Source: an uncultured Phycisphaerales bacterium
GTDB lineage: Bacteria; Planctomycetota; Phycisphaerae; WQYP01
Reading direction: 5' to 3'
DNA length: 64,000 nucleotides
Assembly (NCBI GenBank): GCA_903845195.1
Contig: CAIMWO010000012.1
Coordinates: 30,704 to 94,703 of the forward strand
Position 1 is the first letter of the stretch; every line of letters starts with the position of its first letter. Position numbers and translations under genes: made by a program. Below are positions 8,900-19,903 of the stretch, piece after piece. Under the pieces are notes generated by a model. It ran no database searches and was not told the DNA's origin. It was given only the letters and a program-made list of their open reading frames with translations.

Positions 8900-9952
8900 A
8901 TGAGCGGCATGGAGCCACGAACCCGTTATCGACTGATCCGGCCCGGCGAGGCCGGCGCCCTCCGCGGTCTGCGCGTACTGATCGCAGGACCGGAGACCGC
9001 ACCGGGCATGCCGGCACGGGGCAACGCCCCGGATACGCAGGCCAAACTCGATGGGTTCCTCGCCTACGCCCGGCATGCCAATATTGGAATCAACCATCAG
9101 GTGCTGGCTTTGGAAGCACCGGTCGGCAATTCGGTCGGTAGCATCGCCGAGATACCCGTAAGTAATGACGATGAAATGCTTTCCGATCACGCCATCGTGG
9201 GCGGAATGTGCCTGTGGGTGCCGTCGCCGGGAAGAACGGCGATGCTTTTTGCGCCAAGTCTGTCCGATTTTCCCCAGTCGGCTGCGGCCACGGAATTGGC
9301 GGTTGCCGGCGCCTTGGAAGATGCTCGATCGGCAGGGGTGATGCTTGCCCAAGCGATGCTGGAGCCGGCCGACGCGGCCGGGAAGACGGTGTTCGCCGCG
9401 GCCGGTCTTACCCAGTTAGCCACTCTGACCTATATGGAACGCCGCCCGCCGATGCATCCCATCGCCTACACGTTGCCCGCTGAGTTCACGCTGGAACCTT
9501 ACTCGGCTGAAACACACAACGCCTTTCGGACGGCGATCTTGCGCTCGTACGAGCAGACGCTCGACTGTCCCGCCCTGGCGGGTTTGCGCGATGTGGATGA
9601 CATTATCCTTGGACACAAGGCCGTCGGACCGTTTGATCCGCAGCTCTGGTCGGTACTGATCCACCATCCGACGCGGGAACATCCTGGCGATCCGGTCGGG
9701 TGTGTGCTGCTAGCGGAGATTTCGGCTCGTCGCGCTCTGGAACTGGTTTACCTTGGGCTGGCGCCGTCGGTCCGCGGCCGGGGCCTAGGCCGGGTGCTGA
9801 TGAATCGCGTGCTTTCGATCGCGTCGCGCAGAGCGTTTGAACTGGCGACGCTGGCGGTTGATGCGGCCAATATTCCTGCGGCGCGGCTGTATCGGCGCTG
9901 CGGTTACACCAGCGTGGCCCAGCGGGTCGCGATGATCAAGAAAATACTGTAA
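8900..9952 (+). CDS. GNAT acetyltransferase with two tandem GNAT folds
   Basis: About 350 residues. The C-terminal half is a standard GNAT domain: LELVYLGLAPSVRGRGLGRVL holds the beta4-strand and the acetyl-CoA pyrophosphate loop (R/Q-x-x-G-x-G/A), followed by AARLYRRCGY near the end. The N-terminal half has a similar size and layout but a weak pyrophosphate loop, so it is probably a degenerate non-catalytic copy, as in mycothiol-synthase-like double GNATs. The acceptor substrate is unknown. I prefer the ATG at 8900; an open frame continues to 8858 and an ATG at 8909 is also possible. It stands alone, divergent from the secreted hypothetical. Confidence 0.82.
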   Translation: MSGMEPRTRYRLIRPGEAGALRGLRVLIAGPETAPGMPARGNAPDTQAKLDGFLAYARHANIGINHQVLALEAPVGNSVGSIAEIPVSNDDEMLSDHAIVGGMCLWVPSPGRTAMLFAPSLSDFPQSAAATELAVAGALEDARSAGVMLAQAMLEPADAAGKTVFAAAGLTQLATLTYMERRPPMHPIAYTLPAEFTLEPYSAETHNAFRTAILRSYEQTLDCPALAGLRDVDDIILGHKAVGPFDPQLWSVLIHHPTREHPGDPVGCVLLAEISARRALELVYLGLAPSVRGRGLGRVLMNRVLSIASRRAFELATLAVDAANIPAARLYRRCGYTSVAQRVAMIKKIL

Positions 9953-10250
9953 TTACAGCGTTTTCCACCCGAACATCCGGTCAACAATGCGCATAGAAAT
10001 GGTCAGCAAAGCGCTTGGAATACCTGAGGGCCGCGCATGGATTTCAAGTGGCGTGCAATGTGTAGCGGAGGGTTGCGTCGCGGCGCGTACCACCAGATGT
10101 GGTGGTGCCTCTGCGAAAAAGCCGCGCGGAGTTCCACTACCGCTAGATGGACGACAGTTTATTAACAATGGACTAAGCCGCATGTGAGTAACTCGTGGGG
10201 TAAAAAATATTTTCGCACGTAAGTCGAGGCACAGGACCAACAACGCACTT

Positions 10251-10259
10251 TGTGGAAAA
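10251..10259 (-). promoter_or_regulatory. DnaA-box-like site
   Basis: TGTGGAAAA, the reverse complement of TTTTCCACA, embedded in an A-rich stretch about 450 bases before dnaA. Confidence 0.45.
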
Positions 10260-10471
10260 AAAGCTTCAAGATTCCATCTTGCCGATACGTTCGCGCAATG
10301 CTAAAACGTCCCCTCGTTGCGGAAGGAACTCAAGTCATTGTTGGGACCGAATCGCGACATGCAGCGCAGCGGCGCGTAATAGCGTCGCACGAGAGATCCG
10401 GACGCCGTGGGGCGCTCCGGAAGACATCTTTTGATCGGACGGCGATCGAACGCAGGCGTGTCGCAGAGGAA

Positions 10472-10480
10472 TGTGGAAAA
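10472..10480 (-). promoter_or_regulatory. DnaA-box-like site
   Basis: A second exact copy of TGTGGAAAA in the same orientation, 221 bases from the first and about 230 bases before the dnaA start. Confidence 0.45.
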
Positions 10481-10708
10481 TGAACGAGTTCTCAAACTTC
10501 ATTCCAACAGAAGTCATGGACGGCTTCAATCGTAGTGTGCTGCGGAGCGTCGGCTTGGGAAGATTGCCTGTCTTCCCCGGATGATGAGTGCACGTCGATT
10601 CCTACCGGCTCGGTGCATGATGCATCGGCCCTCCACGTCAGAACCATGACGGTTCACGGACAATTCAATGATTTTCGCCTTAGGCAAGGTAACCCGAAGG
10701 AGTCGCCG

Positions 10709-12229
10709 ATGAGTGCCGTCGCGCGCGTCATGGAAGATTTCGCCGCCGTTTCGATGGATCTGCCGAAGATCGTCCCGCAGAGGAATACTGAAAAGGCTCC
10801 GCCGACTGAAGTGATCGAGGTGATCGGCCAGGCGCTGCTGGCCCGACTGGGACCGCAGCGCTATGAACTCTGGTTCGGTCGCAAGACGCGTCTGAAACTC
10901 GCCGGCGACATGCTGGTGGTCGAGGCGCCCAATGTCTTTGCCGCCAACTGGATCCGCAGCAAATTTATCGAAGATCTCCGCGCAGCGGCGGCCGAAGTGC
11001 TGCAGCAGAATATGAAAATCCAGGTGAACGTTGGCAGCCCCGTGGCGGTGGTGGACGCTGACAGCCGGGATTCGGTCGCCGACGGTGCGGACGTTGCCCA
11101 GCCAGTGGCGATGCCCGTCCGCTCCGCGGTGCCGTCGTCCAGCGCCGCGCCTTCCGTAACGCTCAATGCCAAGTACAAGCTCGAAGAATTCGTCGTAGGC
11201 CCGTCGAACCAACTCGCCTATCACGCCGCGCTGCAGGTCGCGCAGAATCCCGGCACGCAGTACAACCCGCTCTTTTTTCACGGTCACTGCGGCCTCGGCA
11301 AGACGCACCTGTTGCAGGGCATCTGCCAGAAATTTGCCCGCCTGCACCCCGGCAAGAAATGGCTCTACCTCACCGGCGAGTCCTTCACGAATGAATTCCT
11401 GGAAGCCATCAAGTCTCATCGGACCGACGCCTTCCGCAAACGCATCCGCAATGCCGATCTGCTGGTTATCGACGACGTCCACTTCCTGGCCAACAAACGC
11501 GCCACCCAGGAGGAATTTCTGCATACGTTCAACCAGGTCGACGCCTGCGGCAAGCAGATCGTCCTGGCCAGCGATTGCGCTCCCAAGCAGATTCAGGCCC
11601 TCTCGGAAAGCCTCACCAGCCGGTTTGTTTCCGGCATGGTGCTGCGGATTGATGCCCCCGATCTCCCGACGCGTCTGGAGATCCTCCGCCGCCGCGTGGC
11701 GCGCAACGGATGGAAAGTCTCGGATTCCGTGCTGATGCACGTCGCCCAGAGCGCGGCCTCATCCGTCCGGGAATTGGAAGGCCTGCTGTTTCAGGTGATG
11801 GCAGGAATGAGCCTGATCAACTCTGGTTCGCCTGAAGCCGGCGATGTGGTCGCGCAGATCAAGGATCGCACCGCGATGGCGGGCCATGGCGGGGGACCGG
11901 TGCAGGTGGATCGGATCGTGCAGGCGGTTGCGGAGTACTTTGCGGTGGGGACGCAGGCGATGATGGGTTCCGGCCGTGAAAAGACGCCCGCCATTGCCCG
12001 GGCCATCGCCATGCATCTGGCCCGCCAGCAGTCGGGGATGAGTTTTCCGGAATTGGGCCGGGCGTTCGGCGGGCGGAATCACAGCACCGTCATCGCGGCC
12101 TGCCAGCGCGTCGACGCGTTGGTTACAGCCGGCGAACTGCTCTGCTGGAACACTCCTGAAGGGCCGCGGCATCAGGCGATTGCCGACGTGCTTCATGACC
12201 TGGAAGCCTCGGTGCGAAGAGGCAAATAA
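10709..12229 (+). CDS. dnaA: chromosomal replication initiator DnaA
   Basis: A 506-residue replication initiator with all four DnaA regions. Domain I (about 32-90) includes RYELWFGRKTRLKL; a variable linker follows to about 150; the AAA+ ATPase has Walker A GHCGLGKTH near 192-200 and Walker B LLVIDDVHF near 251-259; and the DNA-binding domain IV ends with GRAFGGRNHSTVIAACQ, the DnaA signature. Start chosen at MSAVARV, preceded by CGAAGGAG; the frame stays open 58 codons upstream but without similarity. It is not next to dnaN, recF or gyrB. It may be the only dnaA or a paralogue; the window cannot say. Confidence 0.93.
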   Translation: MSAVARVMEDFAAVSMDLPKIVPQRNTEKAPPTEVIEVIGQALLARLGPQRYELWFGRKTRLKLAGDMLVVEAPNVFAANWIRSKFIEDLRAAAAEVLQQNMKIQVNVGSPVAVVDADSRDSVADGADVAQPVAMPVRSAVPSSSAAPSVTLNAKYKLEEFVVGPSNQLAYHAALQVAQNPGTQYNPLFFHGHCGLGKTHLLQGICQKFARLHPGKKWLYLTGESFTNEFLEAIKSHRTDAFRKRIRNADLLVIDDVHFLANKRATQEEFLHTFNQVDACGKQIVLASDCAPKQIQALSESLTSRFVSGMVLRIDAPDLPTRLEILRRRVARNGWKVSDSVLMHVAQSAASSVRELEGLLFQVMAGMSLINSGSPEAGDVVAQIKDRTAMAGHGGGPVQVDRIVQAVAEYFAVGTQAMMGSGREKTPAIARAIAMHLARQQSGMSFPELGRAFGGRNHSTVIAACQRVDALVTAGELLCWNTPEGPRHQAIADVLHDLEASVRRGK

Positions 12230-12249
12230 GTCTGGAACAGTTAAGATAG

Positions 12250-12288
12250 GAACGACGGAGGCGAAGTTCGCCTCCGTTGTTCTGTTTG
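12250..12288 (+). terminator. terminator after dnaA
   Basis: A 15-bp stem, AACGACGGAGGCGAA (12251-12265) with TTCGCCTCCGTTGTT (12267-12281), one G-T wobble, followed by CTGTTT. It lies 20 bases past the dnaA stop and 23 bases before the next start. The one-base gap between arms means the real loop is formed by opening the innermost pairs. Confidence 0.7.
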
Positions 12289-12310
12289 CCATTTCTCATG
12301 GGAGCAATGG

Positions 12311-13741
12311 GTGTCCATGCTTACGACAAAAATCGGTCTCTTCGGAATCGGCCTGGACGCCTACTGGCCGCAATTCAAGGGCCTCAAAGAGCGGCTGGAA
12401 GGTTACGTCGGCGTCGTTAGCGATCGCCTGAAACGTCCCGGCGTCGAAGTCGTCAATCTTGGACTGATCGATACGCCTGAGAAAGCCATGGATGCCGGGC
12501 ACGCATTCCGCGCCGCGGATGTCGACCTGATTTTTCTTTACGTGACCACCTATGCGCTCTCTTCCACCGTGCTGCCCGTCGTGCGGCGGGCCAAGGTGCC
12601 GGTGATCATTCTCAATCTGTCCCCCGAACCCGCCATTGATTATGCGGCATTCAATGCGATGAACGACCGCACCGCCATGACCGGCGAATGGCTGGCCCAT
12701 TGTGCGGCATGCCCGGTGCCGGAAATCGCCAACGTTTTCAATCGCTCGCATATCCCCTTTCATCAGATTACCGGCATGCTCGGCGATGATCCGCAGTGTT
12801 GGCGCGAAGTCGATGACTGGGTGGATGCCGCCCGCGTTGCCAATATCATGGCGCACAATCGGCTGGGTCTGATGGGCCACTATTACGGCGGCATGCTCGA
12901 CATCTACTCGGATGTCACCCAGCAATGCGCCTTCTTTGGCGGCCACGTCGAACAGATCGAAGTCGATGAACTGGCCGCACTGCGGACCCAGGTCACAGCC
13001 CAAGAAATTCAGGAACGCGTCGGCCATTTCCGGCGCACGTTTGATGTTCAGGCGGATTGTTCCGAAGCGGAGCTGCAACGCGCGGCCCGTACATCCGTGG
13101 CGCTTGACCGCCTCGTCGAGAGCCACAAGCTCGGATCCATGGCCTACTACTACATGGGCACCGGAAATGCGGCCAACGAAGACGCCATCAGTTCGATCAT
13201 CCTCGGCAATTCTCTGCTGACGGCGCGCGGCATTCCTGTCGCCGGTGAATACGAAGTGAAAAACGCCCAGGCCATGAAGATCATGGACAGCTTCGGCGGC
13301 GGCGGCTCCTTCACCGAGTATTACGCCATGGATTTCACCGACGATATCGTGTTGATGGGACATGACGGTCCCGGCCATATCGCCATCGCGCAAGGCAAGA
13401 CCAAGGTCCGGCCGCTGCAGGTTTATCACGGGAAGGTTGGTTCGGGGCTGTCCGTGGAAATGAGCGTCAAGCACGGTCCGGTCACGCTGCTGTCGGTCGT
13501 TCAGACCGTCGACGGGAAATTGGAATTGCTGGTCGCCCAGGGCGAATCGGTAGCGGGCCCGATCCTCCAGATCGGCAACACCAACAGCCGCTATCGTTTC
13601 AGCATTGGCGCCCGCCAATTTGTGAATTCCTGGAATTCCCATGGTCCGGCGCATCACTGTGCCGTGGGCGTCGGCCATATCGCCGACAAGATCGAAAAGC
13701 TCGGCTCGCTGCTGAACATGGCGACGATCCGCGTGTGCTAA
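12311..13741 (+). CDS. L-arabinose/L-fucose isomerase-superfamily sugar isomerase (AraA-like)
   Basis: A 476-residue cytosolic enzyme similar in layout to L-arabinose isomerase, which converts an aldose to a ketose with Mn2+. The four metal and catalytic positions of E. coli AraA (Glu306, Glu333, His350, His450) have counterparts at nearly the same spacing: GEYEVKNA near 312, SFTEYYAMDF near 335, GHDGPGHI near 350, and GPAHHC near 446. The first third is Rossmann-like, as in the family. The overall sequence differs from true AraA, and the gene stands without araB, araD or a transporter, so the substrate is open. GTG at 12311 has GGAG six bases upstream; ATG at 12317 is an alternative. Confidence 0.82.
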   Translation: MSMLTTKIGLFGIGLDAYWPQFKGLKERLEGYVGVVSDRLKRPGVEVVNLGLIDTPEKAMDAGHAFRAADVDLIFLYVTTYALSSTVLPVVRRAKVPVIILNLSPEPAIDYAAFNAMNDRTAMTGEWLAHCAACPVPEIANVFNRSHIPFHQITGMLGDDPQCWREVDDWVDAARVANIMAHNRLGLMGHYYGGMLDIYSDVTQQCAFFGGHVEQIEVDELAALRTQVTAQEIQERVGHFRRTFDVQADCSEAELQRAARTSVALDRLVESHKLGSMAYYYMGTGNAANEDAISSIILGNSLLTARGIPVAGEYEVKNAQAMKIMDSFGGGGSFTEYYAMDFTDDIVLMGHDGPGHIAIAQGKTKVRPLQVYHGKVGSGLSVEMSVKHGPVTLLSVVQTVDGKLELLVAQGESVAGPILQIGNTNSRYRFSIGARQFVNSWNSHGPAHHCAVGVGHIADKIEKLGSLLNMATIRVC

Positions 13742-13822
13742 ATCCATGATCATGAGGCGACACGCTGCAGAGGAAGCCGCACTTGAATGTTTTTCGCAAG
13801 GAACTCTGCTTAGCTTCTTGCG

Positions 13823-15028
13823 TTAGATCGCCGGCAATGGGGCCGGGCCCTGGCGGCCGTGGCCGAGGAGCACGCCCAGGCACAGGAGCGAGAATACGCC
13901 GAGAAGGATGAATCCCCAGACGTAACTGCCGGTGGATTGCTTGAGGACGCCGAGGACCAGGGGTGGGAAGAATCCGCCGAGACCGCCGGCGGCGCCGACG
14001 AGACCGGTCACACTGCCGACACTCTTGGGGAAGTACTCCGGCACAAGTTTGAAGACCGCGCCGTTGCCCAGGCCGATGGCGGCGGCCATACCCAGGGCGC
14101 CGATGGTGAAGGTGACTATCATCGGGCAGGCCAGGAAGATGGCCATGAGCGCGGTGAAGGGGAACACGCACAGCAGGATACGACGTCCGCCGATGCGATC
14201 GGCCAGCGCGCCGCCAACGGGCCGCATGAGGGTGGCGAGGACGACAAAACCCGCGGTCCGCAGGCCGGCGTCCTGGGCGGTGAGCCCGAAGAGGGATGTG
14301 TCCGAGAGGAGCATGGGCAGGCAGATGGCCATCGCCACGAAGCCGCCGAAAGTCAGGAAATAGTAGAGGCTCAGCACCCAGCTCTTGGGATCCTTGAGCG
14401 GCAGGAGGAAGTCGCGGAGTTTCTTTTCTGGTCCGCGGCGGGGCGCATTGCGGGCGAAGACCGCGAAGAGAACGAACCATGCTCCGGCGAGTACCGCGAA
14501 GGCCCAGAATCCCCATTGCACGCTTAACCAGCCGACGAGCAACGGCGAGCCATAGGCGGCCAACGATTGGCCGATGTTGCCCGCGCCGTAAACGCCCAGC
14601 GCCAGACCTTGTTTTTCGGGCGCGTACCAGCCGCTGACAAAGCCCACGCCGACGGAAAAGCTTGCCAGGGCGATACCTAGTACAAAACCGCAGGCAACCA
14701 GACCGTAGAAGGTGGTAACGAATCCCATAAGAAACGCCGACAGCGCTGAGACGAACATCACCGCAAGAAAGATGAGCTTGCCGCCGTAACGGTCCGTGAG
14801 AATGCCCAACGGAATGCGGCCCAGGCTGCCCAGGAGCACGGGAATGGCAATCGCGATGGTCGCTTGCATGGGGTCGAGGGACATCTGCTTCTTCAGTGTG
14901 GGCATCATTGCCGATACGCTGCCGAACACCGCGAAGCAGACGGCAAAGGCACCGGTGCCCAGGGTGAGCTGGAGGGCGCGAGCGCCCGGGACGCTGGTTT
15001 CCGGGTTGCCGGTTGGGGCTGCATTCAT
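13823..15028 (-). CDS. narK: nitrate/nitrite MFS transporter
   Basis: A 401-residue major facilitator protein with about 12 membrane helices. The NarK family signature is visible: a glycine-rich motif in helix 5 ([11 protein letters not shown]) and its partner in helix 11 ([15 protein letters not shown]), together with the loop 2-3 motif [15 protein letters not shown]. NarK proteins import nitrate, often in exchange for nitrite, or export nitrite. It is the last gene of the nitrate-reductase-like operon, and its ATG overlaps the stop of the small membrane protein as ATGA, which fixes the start despite 57 open codons upstream. The fit of transporter and enzyme strengthens the nitrate call for both. 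Confidence 0.92.
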   Translation of the reverse strand: MNAAPTGNPETSVPGARALQLTLGTGAFAVCFAVFGSVSAMMPTLKKQMSLDPMQATIAIAIPVLLGSLGRIPLGILTDRYGGKLIFLAVMFVSALSAFLMGFVTTFYGLVACGFVLGIALASFSVGVGFVSGWYAPEKQGLALGVYGAGNIGQSLAAYGSPLLVGWLSVQWGFWAFAVLAGAWFVLFAVFARNAPRRGPEKKLRDFLLPLKDPKSWVLSLYYFLTFGGFVAMAICLPMLLSDTSLFGLTAQDAGLRTAGFVVLATLMRPVGGALADRIGGRRILLCVFPFTALMAIFLACPMIVTFTIGALGMAAAIGLGNGAVFKLVPEYFPKSVGSVTGLVGAAGGLGGFFPPLVLGVLKQSTGSYVWGFILLGVFSLLCLGVLLGHGRQGPAPLPAI

Positions 15029-15252
15029 GACGACCGCTCCATCTTTCGAAGATTCCACAACAATCCCACATTGAGCGCCAGGCAGATCAGACTGGCGCCG
15101 GCAGCGGGCCAGATGACGGCGTTGTCGCCGCCGAGGTAGGCGTTCATCGTGGCGGTGAGGAGCCAGAGTTGCATCATCACGATGAGGATGACGATGCACA
15201 GGATGCCGTAGACGATCGTCGTGCGTTTCTCGCGTGAAACCGGTGACTTCAT
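15025..15252 (-). CDS. small two-helix membrane protein, DUF6755-like
   Basis: A 75-residue protein, [16 protein letters not shown] at the start, with two hydrophobic helices (about 12-33 and 44-65) separated by a short loop, [13 protein letters not shown] recall small proteins of this shape (DUF6755) in similar nitrate-reductase operons, but this is from memory and not checked. It overlaps the Rieske stop region upstream and narK downstream, both as 4-base overlaps, so it is a true member of the operon. Likely an accessory or anchoring subunit; no cofactor ligand is visible. Confidence 0.75.
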   Translation of the reverse strand: MKSPVSREKRTTIVYGILCIVILIVMMQLWLLTATMNAYLGGDNAVIWPAAGASLICLALNVGLLWNLRKMERSS

Positions 15253-15823
15253 ACCGTGCTCACTTCCACGCCGGTGGCGTAAATGGAGCCGTCGCGGAGT
15301 TGCAAGGTGATGCGCGGCAGCGGACGGCGCGGCGGGCCCGCCAGCGGTCTGCCGTTGGTGCAATCGAATACGCCTTCATGGCATGGGCAGTGGAGCGTGC
15401 GGTTTTCTCCGGGCACCACCGCGCAGCTCAGGTGGGTGCATTTCTGGCTGTAAGCGACGAATTCTGTTTCCGAAAGCCGCAGCAGCAGGCACGGGTCATG
15501 TTCGGCAGGATAGTTGAAAGTGAGGGTCTGGCCAACGGCGATTTCGTCGATGCGGGCGACGAGCTTCTCGGCCGGGCGCGGCGCGCGAGCGTCGGCGATG
15601 CTCTTGAGGCCGATCCACGCCTGGCCCGCGGCGAACGCACAGCTTGTGAGCACCATGAACTTGGTGAAGTCTCGCCGCGCGACGTAATTGTCCTGCTCGG
15701 TTTCGACGGGGAAGTCCTGCACCCACGGCGGCGTTCGGCTGTCGGTGGCATCCGCAGGTTGGGAAAGCAGCGGCACGGCGGATTGTTGTGCCTCCTGGAC
15801 GACTTTGTTCTGCTCTTCGTTCA

Positions 15824-15827
<4 letters not shown>
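15249..15827 (-). CDS. Rieske [2Fe-2S] protein with twin-arginine signal anchor
   Basis: A 192-residue protein. After a 50-residue polar N-terminus comes RRDFTKF (51-57) followed by a hydrophobic helix, a twin-arginine signal that would also serve as anchor, as in cytochrome bc1 Rieske proteins. The cluster site is CTHLSC at 130-135 and CPCH at 147-150: Cys130, His132, Cys147 and His150 bind the cluster, and Cys135 with Cys149 can form the disulfide of high-potential Rieske centres. It overlaps the ferredoxin gene upstream by 4 bases (ATGA). No cytochrome b of the bc1 type is nearby, so it probably serves electron transfer within the nitrate-reductase-like complex. Confidence 0.92.
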
Positions 15828-16477
<650 letters not shown>

Positions 16478-16486
16478 AACTAGACC

Positions 16487-18751
16487 TCACTGCTGCGGTT
16501 CGAGGGTTTTCACATATGCAGGCTCAGATGCCTTTTTCACGCGACATGCGCAGGCCTTGTATTCGGGGATCTTCGATAGGGGATCTTGGGCCGCGATCGT
16601 CAGGCGATTGGCAGTCTTGGCGCCGGACCAGTGATAGGGAATGAAAATCGTGTCGGGGCGGATGGTTGCGACCACCTGAGCCTTGAGCGTCACGCTGCTG
16701 CGGCGCGTTTCGGCGGTGGCCCAATCGCCGTCCTTGATGCCCAGCGTCGCCGCGAGTTGCGGGTGCATTTCGATGCGCGGCTCGGCGTATTGGTTCACGA
16801 GCGGGCCGATCCGCCGCGTCTGCGTGCCGCTGAGGAACTGGCTCACGACGCGGCCGGTGGTGAGGATCAGCGGGTATTCGGCATCGACATCTTCGGTCGG
16901 CGGCGAGTAAGCGGCGACGTTGAAATGCGCCTTGCCATCGGGGAAGTAGTAGGGGCCGGCGCCTTTGGCGATGGGATTCCACGTGCCGGGCTCGAAGAGG
17001 CGCACGGTTCCCGGATGGTCGATGGGGCGGCCTTGCGGATCTTCGCTGGGGCAGGGCCAGCAGACGCCGAACTGCTTTTCGATTTTTTCGTACGTGATGC
17101 CGGAATAATCGCAGACGCCTCCCTTGGAGGCGATCCGCAGTTCCTCGAAAATCTCGCGAGGGGATTGGAACGTGAATCCCTTTTCGCGGCCGAGCGCTTT
17201 GGCGATACCCTGAATGAGTTTCCAATCTTCCTGCGCCTCGCCGGGACAATCGACGGCCTTGTTGATCTTGATGACGCGTCCTTCGATCTGCGCGACGACG
17301 CCTTCATCCTCCTCCTGCAGACTGCCGGGCAGCACGATGTCGGCATGGCGGGCGGTTTCGTTCAGGAAGAAGTCGATCGCGACGTAGAATTCGAGTTTCT
17401 CGAGGCAACGCTGCACGAAGCCGCTATCGGGCAGCGACACCTTGGGATTAAAGCAGAGGCTGAGCAGTCCCTTGATTTCTCCGCGATCGATTTTGCGGAA
17501 GATTTCATACGCGTCGACGCCGGGGCCGGGAATCTCTTTTTCATCGACGTCCCAGACCTTGGCGATGTACGCGCGGTGCTCGGGGTTGAAGATATCGCGG
17601 CCGCCGGGGAGCTGGTCGCATTTCTGGCCATGCTCGCGGCCGCCCTGGCCGTTGGCCTGTCCGGTGATGGTGGCGTAACCGCAGTTCTTGCGGCCGATGC
17701 GACCGCTGGCCAGCACGATGTTGATCGATCCCAGCACGTTCTGTACGCCGTGCGAACTATGTTCGATGCCGCGGGCGTGCATGAGAAAGCTGGTCTTGGC
17801 GGTGCCCCACCATTCGGCGGCCTTGCGGATGAGCGGTTCAGCAATGCCGGTGATTTCGGCGGTTTTTGTTGGCGTCCATTCTTTGACGTACTCGGCCACC
17901 TTATCGAAACCGACCGTCTGCTTCTCAATGAAATCGCCATCGATCCACTTGTTTTCAATCATCAGGTGCAGCACGCCGGCGAAGAGGGCGGCATCGCGGC
18001 CGGGCTTGATCGGCAGGAACAGGTCGCACGTGCGGGCGATGGGGGTGATGCGCGGATCGACGACGATGATCTTGGCGCCCATTTCGCGGGCCTGCCAGAC
18101 GTAATTGGTGGTGATCGGCGCGCACTCGGCGACGTTGGCGCCGCTGATCCAGACGACCTCGGCCCCGACGATATCGCTCCACGGATTGGCGGCGCGATCG
18201 ACACCGAACGCTTTTTTGTTGCCGACGCCGGCACTGACCATGCACAGCCGGCCGTTGTAATCGATGAACGGCGTCTTCAAGCAGACGCGGGCGAATTTGC
18301 CCATGAGGTAAGCCTTCTCTGTCGTCAGGCTTGCCCCGCTCAGCACGCCGATGGCGCCGTTTCCATAAGCAGATTGGATCCGCTGAATCTCTGCCGCGAC
18401 TTTTTCGATGGCTTCCTGCCGACCCATGGGTGAAAAGCCGCTGGGTGATTGCGGATCGCGGCGGATGGCTTTGAGCAACCGATCCGGATGCGCACCTTGC
18501 AGATATCGTTTGACGCCTTTCGGACAGAGCATGCCGCGGTTGAAGGGGAATTCTTCCCACGGCTCGAAGCCGATGACGTCATTGCCTTTGACTTTGAGCT
18601 GGATGCCGCACTGCTGGCCGCAGAAGCAACAGTGCGTCTTGACGAGTTTGTCGGGCACGATGGCAGTATCGGTGCTCTGGCCGTGCATGAAGGCCAGGTG
18701 CGGCCCGAAGAAATCGATGATCTTCAGTTCGTCGACCGGTAGCGTTGCCAT
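16487..18751 (-). CDS. molybdopterin oxidoreductase, nitrate-reductase-like catalytic subunit
   Basis: A 754-residue Mo-bisPGD enzyme of the DMSO reductase family. An N-terminal [4Fe-4S] site is formed by Cys41, Cys44, Cys48 and Cys76 (CCFCGQQC then GMLCPKG). The molybdenum ligand is probably Cys170 in NGRLCMVSA, the Cys-type ligand of Nap/Nas nitrate reductases and formate dehydrogenases; [12 protein letters not shown] near 370 is another Nap/Nas-type block. The C-terminal molydopterin-dinucleotide domain begins near 630 ([20 protein letters not shown]). There is no Tat signal, so a cytoplasmic location is expected. With narK, a nitrate reductase is the best reading; the size and short C-terminus are nearer to Nas/Nap than NarG. 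Substrate is inferred from context. Confidence 0.88.
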   Translation of the reverse strand: MATLPVDELKIIDFFGPHLAFMHGQSTDTAIVPDKLVKTHCCFCGQQCGIQLKVKGNDVIGFEPWEEFPFNRGMLCPKGVKRYLQGAHPDRLLKAIRRDPQSPSGFSPMGRQEAIEKVAAEIQRIQSAYGNGAIGVLSGASLTTEKAYLMGKFARVCLKTPFIDYNGRLCMVSAGVGNKKAFGVDRAANPWSDIVGAEVVWISGANVAECAPITTNYVWQAREMGAKIIVVDPRITPIARTCDLFLPIKPGRDAALFAGVLHLMIENKWIDGDFIEKQTVGFDKVAEYVKEWTPTKTAEITGIAEPLIRKAAEWWGTAKTSFLMHARGIEHSSHGVQNVLGSINIVLASGRIGRKNCGYATITGQANGQGGREHGQKCDQLPGGRDIFNPEHRAYIAKVWDVDEKEIPGPGVDAYEIFRKIDRGEIKGLLSLCFNPKVSLPDSGFVQRCLEKLEFYVAIDFFLNETARHADIVLPGSLQEEDEGVVAQIEGRVIKINKAVDCPGEAQEDWKLIQGIAKALGREKGFTFQSPREIFEELRIASKGGVCDYSGITYEKIEKQFGVCWPCPSEDPQGRPIDHPGTVRLFEPGTWNPIAKGAGPYYFPDGKAHFNVAAYSPPTEDVDAEYPLILTTGRVVSQFLSGTQTRRIGPLVNQYAEPRIEMHPQLAATLGIKDGDWATAETRRSSVTLKAQVVATIRPDTIFIPYHWSGAKTANRLTIAAQDPLSKIPEYKACACRVKKASEPAYVKTLEPQQ

Positions 18752-18814
18752 AACTCGTCTTCCTGTCTCACTTGGCGCTGCAGGAAAAAACCTGCCGATG
18801 CCTTGCCACTAGAT

Positions 18815-19903
18815 CTACTGCCAGCGCTGCTGGCCGGTACTTGCGGCCCGGAGTTCGCCTTGCGCCAAGGCCAGCAAAGCGCGGCGGCACTTGGGGCAGA
18901 TTTCCTGGTAATGAATCGCATCGCTTTCGGGCGACGGCCGGAGCGCGTAATTGAACCCGAGTTGCTTTTCGACCGTGACCAGATCACGCACCTGCATCAG
19001 GGACGCGAACGGTTCGCCGCAGCGCTTACAGCAGGCCTGTTGCGTGCGCTGGCCGATATCCTTATAGAACGCCACGCCCAGCTGGGCCGGGCGCTGGAAA
19101 ATATGGAAGAACTTGCCGAACGGCAGCCACAGCAACGTGAATATCACCGTCACGGCGTGGAGGATCGCCAGAAAGTCGTAGGCGTATCCTTTCATCCAGG
19201 TGTAGCTGGCCGTGAGCATCAGGCCGGTGATGCTGATGGCGAAGAGCAGAATCAGCGGCAGAAAATCCTCGCCGAACTGCTGCACAGCCGCGGCGCCGTG
19301 GTCGCGCATCCGCCGGTACATCGCGATCATTACGCCCGCGATCACCAGGATTGCCGCCCACACGAGCCCGTGGAATAAGATGAACGCCTTGAGCGATTGA
19401 ATGGGGAATTCGTCCATGCCGAAGCCGAAAACGTAGACGCGGTAGCGATCGAGGTGGCCCGGGACGGTTTCAAAGTGAATCCAGCCGAAGACCAGCGGGA
19501 ACGTGATCGCCACGGCGATCAGGCAGCCCCACATGATGAGCCAGTGCGCTCCCCAGCGGGCGCGACCCCGGCGAAAAATGAAGGCGTTGAATACGAACGT
19601 TAGCACGAGCCGCTGGCACCACACCGCCAGGTTTCGCATCAGAAAACGCGGACTTAGAAATACCTGCCAGCCACGTTTGAAATACATGGCCGTCGGCGGC
19701 CGCTGCAGCCACATCGCATAACGGTAGATGATGCCGAACGTGGCAAAGACGGTAGCGAACGTGTAGGCCACCAGTGCCGCATCGAAGTGCGCCAGGCTTC
19801 GCGAGCCCATTCCGATTGCGACGAGCAGGACGCCCGCGGCGAAGGTGCCCCACGCGGCGGCTTTCAGTTTTTCTGCGCGAATCCGCATGCGCCTGACCCT
19901 CAT
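18815..19903 (-). CDS. membrane subunit (NarI-like b-type cytochrome) with C-terminal zinc-ribbon
   Basis: A 362-residue membrane protein with about six helices. Histidines that could bind heme occur in or near helices: [27 protein letters not shown] and GKFFHIF. The last segment is typical of the end of respiratory cytochrome b subunits that oxidise quinol. After the last helix, about 90 residues form a soluble tail with ACCKRCG and ICPKC, two CxxC pairs likely to bind zinc or iron. The start overlaps the stop of the Rrf2 gene as ATGA. It would anchor the catalytic and ferredoxin subunits to the membrane. Heme binding is inferred. Confidence 0.75.
   Translation of the reverse strand: MRVRRMRIRAEKLKAAAWGTFAAGVLLVAIGMGSRSLAHFDAALVAYTFATVFATFGIIYRYAMWLQRPPTAMYFKRGWQVFLSPRFLMRNLAVWCQRLVLTFVFNAFIFRRGRARWGAHWLIMWGCLIAVAITFPLVFGWIHFETVPGHLDRYRVYVFGFGMDEFPIQSLKAFILFHGLVWAAILVIAGVMIAMYRRMRDHGAAAVQQFGEDFLPLILLFAISITGLMLTASYTWMKGYAYDFLAILHAVTVIFTLLWLPFGKFFHIFQRPAQLGVAFYKDIGQRTQQACCKRCGEPFASLMQVRDLVTVEKQLGFNYALRPSPESDAIHYQEICPKCRRALLALAQGELRAASTGQQRWQ

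Larger units (their letters stand above)
9953..10708. other. gene-free region upstream of dnaA, candidate replication origin or dnaA control region
   Basis: No credible gene is seen in these 756 bases. Two exact copies of TGTGGAAAA (the reverse of TTTTCCACA) lie at 10251-10259 and 10472-10480, and a near copy TTTTCCACC at 9961-9969. They are one base from the classical DnaA box TTATCCACA. An AT-rich tract, GGTAAAAAATATTTTCG, sits at about 10199-10215 and could be a site of easy unwinding. Position next to dnaA supports oriC or dnaA autoregulation. Box number is low for an origin, so this is suggestive only. Confidence 0.45.

Noticed and set aside
12296..13753. Minus-strand frame of 485 codons over the isomerase gene
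   Set aside because: Mirror frame; His/Arg/Asp-rich composition and no motif, opposite a gene with intact catalytic residues.
16586..18433. Long plus-strand frame (615 codons) antisense to the Mo subunit gene
   Set aside because: GC-rich codon bias creates long mirror frames; it shows no family motif, while the minus-strand gene has full cofactor motifs.
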